Program-made: the position numbers and the translations under genes
Shown here: piece by piece, positions 1 through 5,287 of the stretch
How the letters are laid out: each line of letters opens with the position of its first letter
Position numbering within the stretch: the first letter of the stretch is position 1
Notes under the pieces: generated by a model
Databases searched by the model: none
Seen by the model: only the letters and a program-made list of their open reading frames with translations
What the model was told of the DNA's origin: nothing
NCBI GenBank assembly: GCA_910584325.1
Contig: CAJTZH010000090.1
Coordinates: 1-9,756, forward strand
Direction: 5' to 3'
DNA: 9,756 nucleotides
Source of the DNA: an uncultured Lachnospiraceae bacterium
GTDB lineage: Bacteria; Bacillota; Clostridia; Lachnospirales; Lachnospiraceae

Positions 1-1
1 A

Positions 2-148
2 AGATTTGTGGTAATGGATATAGAGGATTATGAGCGCGGCAAGGCAGAAAAGAAGATGTTGGAGAAGCTGCATGAGGCAGAAGAAGCTGTTAAAAATGGA
101 AATGGCTGGCTTACCCTAGAGGAATTGAAGGCTAAGGTTGGAGAGTAA
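2..148 (+). CDS. Phd/YefM-type antitoxin, C-terminal part
   Basis: The frame is open from the window edge to TAA at 146-148, giving 48 residues (RFVVMDIEDYERGKAEKK... to ...LKAKVGE); the start lies outside the window. The FVVMDIEDYE segment followed by a charged helix and a short tail resembles the C-terminal half of Phd/YefM (prevent-host-death) antitoxins. In that family the N-terminus binds operator DNA and the C-terminal part wraps the toxin. The next gene, a ParE/RelE-like toxin, starts four bases after this stop, the usual antitoxin-toxin operon order, and its ribosome binding site (GGAGAG) lies in the last codons of this gene. The antitoxin reading frame is intact while the toxin is broken. 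A RelB-like antitoxin is the main alternative, since the DNA-binding part is not visible. Confidence 0.72.
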   Translation, partial: RFVVMDIEDYERGKAEKKMLEKLHEAEEAVKNGNGWLTLEELKAKVGE

Positions 149-152
149 TTTT

Positions 153-446
153 ATGATGAAGTTGCGAATCAATCCGGTAGTGGCAAAAGATTTAAAAACG
201 ATTAAGAACTATATCGCAGAGGATAATGCCGATAAAGCATTGGAAACGGTTTAGGAAATTTATAAGCAGTTTGAGAATATACAGCAGTTTCCTTATATAG
301 GTGCAGAGTTGTCCAAGCGTGTAAGTTTTAAGACGGATTATAAGTATGTGGTATGGAAGGAAAATGTTGTGCTGTATAAGGTTAGCAAAGATGTGGCAGA
401 GATTTATCGGGTGGTGAATCGGCATCAGGATATTAAAACGTGGTAA
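153..446 (+). pseudogene. ParE/RelE-type toxin with internal TAG
   Basis: From ATG at 153, preceded by GGAGAG at 140-145, the frame reads MMKLRINPVVAKDLKTIKNY and continues to TAA at 444-446. This would be 97 codons, the normal size for a ParE/RelE toxin. Codon 34 is TAG (252-254). After it the frame stays fully open and still reads like the family: an EIYKQFENIQQFPYIG helix, then KYVVWKENVVLYKV and EIYRVVNRHQDI, the typical C-terminal strands. The family inhibits DNA gyrase (ParE) or cleaves mRNA on ribosomes (RelE); which applies here cannot be told. Without readthrough the product is a 33-residue fragment, so the toxin is probably dead. No other lesion is seen, so the mutation looks recent. 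A sequencing error at this base is possible. Confidence 0.8.
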
Positions 447-461
447 CGGAAGAATAAATTA

Positions 462-496
462 ACCTCTGAGTTTACATTATTTGTATACTCAGAGGT
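462..496. terminator. Strong hairpin between convergent genes
   Basis: Arms 462-475 (ACCTCTGAGTTTAC) and 483-496 (GTATACTCAGAGGT) pair at 13 of 14 positions around a 7-base loop (ATTATTT). It lies 15 bases after the toxin stop and about 105 bases beyond the stop of the minus-strand gene. On the minus strand the stem is followed by TAATTTATTCTT, moderately T-rich. On the plus strand no T-run follows. It is therefore most likely a terminator for the minus-strand gene, or a stabilising 3' hairpin used from both sides. Confidence 0.55.
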
Positions 497-577
497 GTGA
501 TAAAACTGCAGTTAACAGACCACTTATTCGTGTATTATAGCGTGAAGAATGAATATCGCCTTTAAAGTAATAATGCC

Positions 578-606
578 AACCAATATGTATGGTTTGGTTT
601 TTAATT
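578..606 (+). terminator. Weak hairpin with T-rich tail
   Basis: AACCAA (578-583) and TTGGTT (594-599) can form a 6-bp stem with a 10-base loop, followed by TTTAATTTTTT. The orientation would stop plus-strand transcripts from the toxin side before they enter the minus-strand gene, whose stop codon at 601-603 it overlaps. Only two G-C pairs support the stem, so this is a weak call. Confidence 0.25.
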
Positions 607-1668
607 TTTTAAAGAAAATTCACCCCATACATAAGATAAACGAGAGGACTGCTTATTAATCATAATAAAGCATGTAAAAACAATTTTAACGATAATACGT
701 TTATCGGAAGGAAATTTGGCTATTTGTTTAAATACATCATTTTGTAAAAGCCAATCAGTTATTTCACGTTCTAACTGATGATTGGACGTGTTTTTCAAAT
801 TGTTTTTAAGCATATAATTCCATATATAAGTTTCGATTATTGGATAATATGCATTGCTATATTCATCGATTGTTTTTTTAATTTCCGGTTTTTCAAGCCA
901 ACATGTTTTGAAGGTATTAAAACCATATTGTTTGAATGCGCACGCGTCAGATATGCAAAGTTTTGCTTCCAGCTGATTGTATTTAGAAACAGAATAGCAA
1001 TCATCAATAATACTTGCTTCATAAATTTTTGAAGCGGTTTTATAATCGCCTTTTGTTATAGCAATATTCATATCGTTAATTGTTTTAAAATGCTTGTTTA
1101 GTGTGGATTTTAGTTCGCTATTAGTGGAATGGATTAAGGATTCATATTCATAAAAATAATTAATCCAATTTGCGTCATAGTCTATAAAGGCTGGTGTATA
1201 TCCGTATCTGGCAACTCGCATCATTTCCATATCAGTCGTTTCAAGGCAATTTAATAACTGTTTGCATTTTGAGATTTTTTCATCAACTCGATTAGATTCA
1301 CCTTTTCGGTATATAAAGTATCCTAAGCAAAAAGTTCCAATAAATGAAAGAAAACTGCCGTAAAAATTAATAGAGTCCGATTTTGAAATGACTTCATCCG
1401 GTCTATAACAATTTGTTAATAAGAAGAAAAATATTAATGCCAGTATGGGCACAATAATTATAGGAGCGTAATAACCGAATTGAAAATTCAGGTAATCTAT
1501 GATTCCGGATTTTTTGCAGGCATTATATAGATATAGAATACATATTATCAGATGGATGGAATAAAAAATGTAGAAACCTTGCATTTGCCATAGCGCTATA
1601 ATGATTGCAAAAATCAGACTATCTAAGATAATAAAGATAATTTTTCGTGTTGTTAACCTTGTTTTCAT
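601..1668 (-). CDS. Unrecognised four-helix membrane protein
   Basis: The product is 355 residues starting MKTRLTTRKIIFIILD. I chose ATG at 1668 because GGGGGTG lies 6 bases upstream on the minus strand (plus-strand 1675-1681). The frame stays open 52 codons further, but no ribosome binding site supports that. Four hydrophobic segments are visible at about residues 9-27, 31-49, 66-85 and 102-120. The last is followed by RKGESNR and a largely soluble, helical, probably cytosolic C-terminal region of about 235 residues rich in K, N, Y and I. I recognise no catalytic motif. The gene is much more AT-rich than the genes from 1926 onward and sits beside a broken toxin-antitoxin pair, both consistent with horizontal acquisition. 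Membrane helices plus a long cytosolic domain also occur in abortive-infection type phage defence proteins, but no motif shows that here, so the function is unknown. Confidence 0.75.
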   Translation of the reverse strand: MKTRLTTRKIIFIILDSLIFAIIIALWQMQGFYIFYSIHLIICILYLYNACKKSGIIDYLNFQFGYYAPIIIVPILALIFFFLLTNCYRPDEVISKSDSINFYGSFLSFIGTFCLGYFIYRKGESNRVDEKISKCKQLLNCLETTDMEMMRVARYGYTPAFIDYDANWINYFYEYESLIHSTNSELKSTLNKHFKTINDMNIAITKGDYKTASKIYEASIIDDCYSVSKYNQLEAKLCISDACAFKQYGFNTFKTCWLEKPEIKKTIDEYSNAYYPIIETYIWNYMLKNNLKNTSNHQLEREITDWLLQNDVFKQIAKFPSDKRIIVKIVFTCFIMINKQSSRLSYVWGEFSLKN

Positions 1669-1690
1669 AAGTGGCACCCCCAAATTCCAT

Positions 1691-1719
1691 GATATAAGTA
1701 ACCTTAGTGATAAAGTAAA
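1691..1719 (-). promoter_or_regulatory. Possible promoter of the minus-strand membrane gene
   Basis: On the minus strand TTTACT (plus 1714-1719), a 17-base spacer and TATATC (plus 1691-1696) lie just upstream of the GGGGGTG ribosome binding site. This would give a leader of about 20 bases. The match to the sigma-A consensus is modest, and several other AT-rich hexamers lie nearby. Confidence 0.3.
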
Positions 1720-1871
1720 TTTATGTTGATATTGAAATGTTGCGATATATAAATGTATTCTAGTACACATTTGTATAAAAGAAAAGTATAACTTTAAAAT
1801 TATCAAAGTGTTTGTCTGCCGCATCCTCCCAATAATTTGTCTACACAGTTTACCTTAACAGACAATCCCGG

Positions 1872-1900
1872 TTGTGAAATACAGCATATTATGATAAAAT
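1872..1900 (+). promoter_or_regulatory. Sigma-A-like promoter of the ABC exporter gene
   Basis: TTGTGA (1872-1877), a 17-base spacer and TAAAAT (1895-1900) precede the ABC transporter gene. AAGGAG follows at 1908-1913, 12 bases before the ATG at 1926, which is longer than usual. The predicted transcript would start close to the ribosome binding site, leaving a very short leader. Confidence 0.45.
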
Positions 1901-1925
1901 ATGGGAAAAGGAGTCTTCACTGAAA

Positions 1926-3677
1926 ATGAAAGAGAAAAAACTTGGAAAAAAGAGCGTCATTATCCGGCTCGGAGGGTATCTGTTCCGGTTCCGCGCGCTT
2001 CTTTTTCTCGCGTTTATCATGTCGCTTTCCGGAAATCTCTTAGCGCTTGTGGGACCGAAACTTTCCGGTCTTGCCATTGACGCGATTGAGCCGGGAGCGG
2101 GAAAAGTGGATTTTTCGAGAGTGTACTATTACGCGGCGCTGATGGCGGCGTTTTTTCTGCTGTCTTCTGTTCTTGCGTATCTGTTGTCCATTCTCATGAT
2201 ACATATCAGCCAGAAAATTATTTATAAAATGAGGGAGGATGTTTTTGAGAGCCTGACGCGTCTTCCGGTTTCTTACTTTGATACGCACCAGACAGGGGAA
2301 ATTCTTTCAAAAATATCTTATGACATTGATACGGTGAATACGTCGCTTTCCACGGATATCATTCAGATTCTCACGAGCGTGATTACGGTTATCGGTTCGT
2401 TTGCCATGATGCTGACGATTTCACCGGTGCTGATTCTTGTTTTTGTATTTACGGTTCCGATGTCGTTTTTTATCACGAAATTTCTGACGGGCAAGACGAG
2501 ACCGTTGTTTCGCGCGCGTTCGGCGTCCATCGGAAGGCTGAACGGCTATGTGGAAGAAATGATTGCGGGGCATAAGACCATTAAGGCGTATCATCAGGAA
2601 GGAACCGTGATTCAGAAATTTGACGATAAAAATAACGAGGTGGTCTCTTCATTTTACAAGGCGGATTATTTTGGAACCATGACGGGACCGAGCGTCAATT
2701 TTATCAATAATCTGTCGTTGTCGTTGATAACCGTATTTGGCGCAATTCTCTTTATCAACCGCGCAATCAGTCTGGGAAACATTTCTTCGTTTGTGCTGTA
2801 TTCGAGAAAATTTTCCGGTCCGATAAACGAGGCGGCAAATATCATGAACGAGTTTCAGTCGGCGATTGCCGCGGCGGAGCGGGTGTTCCGGCTTATTGAC
2901 GAACCGAAAGAAGCGGCGGATATGTACGGAGCGAAGAAACTGACGACGGTATATGGCGACGTGAACCTTGTGGACGTCGATTTCGGATATGTTCCGGATA
3001 AATTGATATTGTCCGGGTTAAATCTGCACGCGAAGCCGGGGAGCCTTACGGCGATTGTGGGACCGACGGGAGCCGGAAAGACGACGATTATTAATCTTTT
3101 GATGCGTTTTTATGACGTCAACGACGGCAGCATTTATGTAGATAATCTGGAGACGAGAAGCGTGACGAGGGAGTCCTTAAGGAAATCTTACGCTATGGTA
3201 TTGCAGGACACATGGCTGTTTACGGGAACGGTTTATGAAAACATTGCTTACGGCAGGGAAAACGCGACAAAGGAAGAGGTTATCGCGGCGGCGAAAGCGG
3301 CGAGAGTCCATGAATTTATTCTCTCGCTTCCTGACGGGTACGATACAATTCTCACGGAGGAAGGCACCAACATTTCCAAAGGACAGAAACAGCTTTTGAC
3401 GATTGCGCGGGCGATGCTGATGGATACGCATATGCTGATTTTAGACGAAGCGACGTCAAATGTCGATACGAGAACGGAAATCCTCATCCAGCAGGCTATG
3501 AGAAACCTTATGCGGGACAAAACGTGTTTTGTCATCGCGCACCGCCTTTCCACGATAAAAAACGCGGATAATATTCTGGTGGTGAGCGACGGAAAAATTG
3601 TGGAACAGGGAACGCACGGGGAGCTGATGGAGTTTGGCGGCATGTATAAGAAGATGTATTACGCGCAGTTTGAGTGA
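1926..3677 (+). CDS. ABC exporter half-transporter (membrane domain plus ATPase)
   Basis: The 583-residue protein joins a six-helix type-1 exporter membrane domain (about 20-310) to a nucleotide-binding domain (about 345-575). All ATPase motifs are present: Walker A GPTGAGKTT (379-387), Q-loop Q427, signature ISKGQ (483-487), Walker B MLILDE with catalytic E508, and H-loop H539. The signature departs from LSGGQ. The neighbouring text (NISKGQKQLLTIARA, LDEATSNVDTRTE, IAHRLSTIKNAD) resembles TM288, the catalytically competent half of the heterodimeric exporter TM287/TM288; the related BmrCD and LmrCD systems export drugs. Such halves normally pair with a partner encoded next door, usually upstream, but none is present in this window, so it may act as a homodimer or with a distant partner. 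The substrate is unknown; multidrug, lipid or peptide export are all possible. An alternative in-frame CTG at 1920 is nearer the ribosome binding site, but ATG is preferred. Confidence 0.93.
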   Translation: MKEKKLGKKSVIIRLGGYLFRFRALLFLAFIMSLSGNLLALVGPKLSGLAIDAIEPGAGKVDFSRVYYYAALMAAFFLLSSVLAYLLSILMIHISQKIIYKMREDVFESLTRLPVSYFDTHQTGEILSKISYDIDTVNTSLSTDIIQILTSVITVIGSFAMMLTISPVLILVFVFTVPMSFFITKFLTGKTRPLFRARSASIGRLNGYVEEMIAGHKTIKAYHQEGTVIQKFDDKNNEVVSSFYKADYFGTMTGPSVNFINNLSLSLITVFGAILFINRAISLGNISSFVLYSRKFSGPINEAANIMNEFQSAIAAAERVFRLIDEPKEAADMYGAKKLTTVYGDVNLVDVDFGYVPDKLILSGLNLHAKPGSLTAIVGPTGAGKTTIINLLMRFYDVNDGSIYVDNLETRSVTRESLRKSYAMVLQDTWLFTGTVYENIAYGRENATKEEVIAAAKAARVHEFILSLPDGYDTILTEEGTNISKGQKQLLTIARAMLMDTHMLILDEATSNVDTRTEILIQQAMRNLMRDKTCFVIAHRLSTIKNADNILVVSDGKIVEQGTHGELMEFGGMYKKMYYAQFE

Positions 3678-3713
3678 GATAGATAAAATTTTAAACTTGG
3701 AGAAAATACCACA

Positions 3714-4454
3714 ATGAAAAAAATCGCATTGTATGCTGTCATAACCGGTATGATATTTTCTTTCTGTGCCTGTCAAAAAGCACCGCGGGCGGAAGAGGAA
3801 GAAACAACGACCAAGATATCTGTAACAGAAGCACAAAACGAAACACAAGCGCCAAACGAGCAGGAAACAAAGCCACTGATACAGTCAAAGGTACAGCCGA
3901 ATGAGCGGACGACGCACCATGAAACCGATGTTGACAAAGATCGTCTGCTGGCGTTTTTAAATAACGAAATTTTGCTTCGGGGGTATCCTTACGCAGAGCC
4001 GGGGACATCATTGTATTACGGAGACATCACAAAGGAGGCGGCAGAAGAGAAAATACAGGAGCCGCGTTATCTGCTGATGGATGTAACCGGAAACGGAAAA
4101 AACGAATCGGTTTTTTATCTCGAAGATATGGCAGTGTGCATGGTGTATGACGAGGCAGACGAGCAGTTTTCCTGTCTGTGGTCCTCGGATACGCAGAATG
4201 CGTTTTTTCTGGGAGACGGACAAATACTGACGTTTGTTCCGGGCGAGACGAACTGCTACACCTATCTGGTGATGAACGGGGACGGAGAGATTACAAAGCG
4301 CAGGGAGTTTTCGATAACGCTTGACGATACGCCTTTGATTTTAATTGATGGTAAGAAAGTAACGGAAGATACATGGAAGGAAGAGTTTGACTGGATTATG
4401 GATTTATATCATACCAGAGAAAAACCAATGACTTTGGAAGATTTATCAAAATAA
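3714..4454 (+). CDS. Small secreted lipoprotein, function unknown
   Basis: The 246-residue protein starts MKKIALYAVITGMIFSFCAC, a lipoprotein signal peptide with likely lipidated C20 (CAC; a loose lipobox with F at -3). A low-complexity linker rich in E, T and Q (about 25-72) follows, as is common for proteins that span the cell wall. The folded part (about 73-246) contains DVTGNGKNE (123-131), which resembles the calcium-binding loops of EF-hand and FG-GAP/VCBS-like proteins, and a second NGDGE loop near residue 190. TTGGAG at 3697-3702 serves as ribosome binding site, 11 bases before ATG. It starts 36 bases after the ABC exporter with no terminator between, so the two are probably cotranscribed. 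I do not recognise a family; a solute-sensing or wall-associated role would be a guess. Confidence 0.8.
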   Translation: MKKIALYAVITGMIFSFCACQKAPRAEEEETTTKISVTEAQNETQAPNEQETKPLIQSKVQPNERTTHHETDVDKDRLLAFLNNEILLRGYPYAEPGTSLYYGDITKEAAEEKIQEPRYLLMDVTGNGKNESVFYLEDMAVCMVYDEADEQFSCLWSSDTQNAFFLGDGQILTFVPGETNCYTYLVMNGDGEITKRREFSITLDDTPLILIDGKKVTEDTWKEEFDWIMDLYHTREKPMTLEDLSK

Positions 4455-4473
4455 TAAAAAATTAATGCAACAT

Positions 4474-4527
4474 AAATCCGTTTTTGATACACTTATAAGA
4501 TGTAGGTGGTTGAAAGACGGATTTTTT
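4474..4527 (+). terminator. Terminator (long-loop hairpin plus T-run)
   Basis: Arms AAATCCGTTTTT (4474-4485) and AAAGACGGATTT (4513-4524) form a 12-bp stem with one G-U pair around a 27-base loop that contains the palindrome CTTATAAG. The second arm runs into a T-run (4522-4527). It lies 20 bases after the lipoprotein stop and about 100 bases before the sigma factor start, so it probably ends the ABC-lipoprotein transcript. A leader attenuator for the sigma gene is possible but would need a promoter before 4474, and I see no clear one. Confidence 0.65.
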
Positions 4528-4624
4528 GTTATTTAGCGGGAAATTTGCATGCTCTCCGTTTCATAACGAAGTCAGCAAAATCACCTGCGGCTTGCAGGAA
4601 ACAATCGATTGGAGAAACAACAGT
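4528..4624 (+). other. Leader of the sigma factor operon, no clear promoter
   Basis: These 97 bases separate the terminator from the sigma factor ATG. A promoter must lie here or in the terminator loop, but no good sigma-A pair is visible. GGGAAATTT at 4538-4546 vaguely resembles an ECF -35 element, as expected for autoregulation, yet no convincing -10 follows. A short hairpin CCTGC/GCAGG (4584-4588, 4594-4598) precedes the GGAG ribosome binding site at 4611-4614. Confidence 0.3.
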
Positions 4625-5125
4625 ATGGATGAGAGGAATTGGGTAGAAGAGGCAATCGGAGGCGATGAAGGGGCATTTGTCAGACTCTATGAACAGTATT
4701 ATACGAAGCTGTACCGGTACGCGGCATATACGCTTCGGACAGTTCAGGATGCGGAAGATGCGGTTGGCGAAACGATTGCCGATGCCTATGCCGGCATAGG
4801 AAAGTTAAAAAATCCGGAAAGTTTCGGGACATGGCTGTTTCGGATTCTTTCCAACAAATGCAAGGCGAAAATGCGCGACTATTATGTAGTATCGGACGGT
4901 CAAGGGGAAGGGGATCCGTCCGTACATACGGACCTTGCACTGAATCTGCAGGTCAGACAGATGTTTCTGGCGCTGCCGAAAAAAGAACGCCAGGTTATTG
5001 GACTTTCCGTTTTCGCGGGGTATGACAGTAAGGAAATTGCCGATATCTTAAAACTGAACGCGAATACGGTGCGCAGCATACGCAAACGTACTCTGGAGAA
5101 AATGGCACGGGAAATGAATGATTAG
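4625..5125 (+). CDS. ECF-type RNA polymerase sigma factor
   Basis: The 166-residue protein has the two-domain build of extracytoplasmic-function sigma factors, which direct RNA polymerase to a small stress or envelope regulon. Sigma region 2 spans about 15-85 (LYEQYYTKLYRYAAYTL, DAEDAVGETIADAY, SFGTWLFRILSNKCK). Sigma region 4 spans about 108-163 with the helix-turn-helix YDSKEIADILKLNANTVRS (133-151). The ATG at 4625 is supported by GGAG at 4611-4614 and by the normal family start MDERNWVEEAIGGDEGAF; 33 further open codons upstream run into the terminator T-run and are unlikely to be coding. The next frame starts 20 bases downstream and looks like a membrane anti-sigma factor, the standard ECF arrangement. 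It resembles the SigV/SigW-like group in style, but I cannot assign a subgroup. Confidence 0.92.
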   Translation: MDERNWVEEAIGGDEGAFVRLYEQYYTKLYRYAAYTLRTVQDAEDAVGETIADAYAGIGKLKNPESFGTWLFRILSNKCKAKMRDYYVVSDGQGEGDPSVHTDLALNLQVRQMFLALPKKERQVIGLSVFAGYDSKEIADILKLNANTVRSIRKRTLEKMAREMND

Positions 5126-5145
5126 TCGGAAATGGGGAAAGAGCG

Positions 5146-5280
5146 ATGGATGAGAAGAAAATGATAGAAAAATTGCAGGAAATGACGGAAAACACAAGCG
5201 TTCCCGAAAGTCTTGCGCCGGAAAATATTATGAATACGATAAAGGGCAAAAAATCAAATAGGGGGGGGGAGTTTTTCTAA
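5146..5280 (+). CDS. N-terminal part of frameshifted beta-propeller protein (putative anti-sigma segment)
   Basis: ATG at 5146, with GGGGAAAG at 5134-5141, opens a 44-codon frame beginning MDEKKMIEKLQEMTENTSVP and containing VPESLAPENI. That VPESL-x-PENI style is, as far as I recall, seen at the N-termini of cytosolic anti-sigma segments in Lachnospiraceae. The frame ends at TAA (5278-5280) just after a run of nine G (5261-5269). With eight G the frame would continue as ...SNRGGSFSKKTMRIAATFGC into the 5288-7150 frame, giving one 667-residue protein. So this is almost certainly the 5' part of that gene rather than a separate small gene. As it stands the product would be a soluble 44-residue peptide with no membrane anchor. 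Binding to the sigma factor encoded upstream is inferred from position only. Confidence 0.7.
   Translation: MDEKKMIEKLQEMTENTSVPESLAPENIMNTIKGKKSNRGGEFF
5261..5269 (+). repeat. G9 homopolymer tract within a coding region
   Basis: Nine consecutive G separate two reading frames of what looks like one gene. Tracts like this are prone to slipped-strand mispairing and underlie phase-variable surface genes in other bacteria. They are also a common site of sequencing error. Losing one G restores the fused frame. Confidence 0.9.
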
Positions 5281-5287
5281 GAAAACA

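Noticed and set aside
192..425. Minus-strand 77-codon frame over the toxin
   Set aside because: It covers the broken toxin, whose own frame is family-like; no ribosome binding site or domain supports the antisense frame.
1669..1824. Upstream extension of the minus-strand membrane protein by 52 codons
   Set aside because: No ribosome binding site at the far start, whereas GGGGGTG lies 6 bases before ATG 1668; the extension also overlaps the likely promoter.
512..1863. Direct repeat TTAACAGAC at 512-520 and 1855-1863 flanking the AT-rich minus-strand gene
   Set aside because: Nine-base repeats are expected by chance at this scale, and no integrase, transposase or longer att-like core accompanies them. 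The position at both ends of the AT-rich gene is suggestive only.
1812..1865. Inverted TTGTCTG / CAGACAA pair near the composition boundary
   Set aside because: Seven bases with a 40-base gap and no transposase nearby; too short to call mobile element ends.
3248..3643. Long antisense frame (131 codons) over the ABC ATPase domain, and others in 2040-3848
   Set aside because: They are mirror frames of a strongly supported coding region, with no ribosome binding sites or recognisable domains.
4526..4624. Upstream extension of the sigma factor by 33 codons
   Set aside because: It would start inside the terminator T-run, and the family-like N-terminus begins at 4625 after a ribosome binding site.
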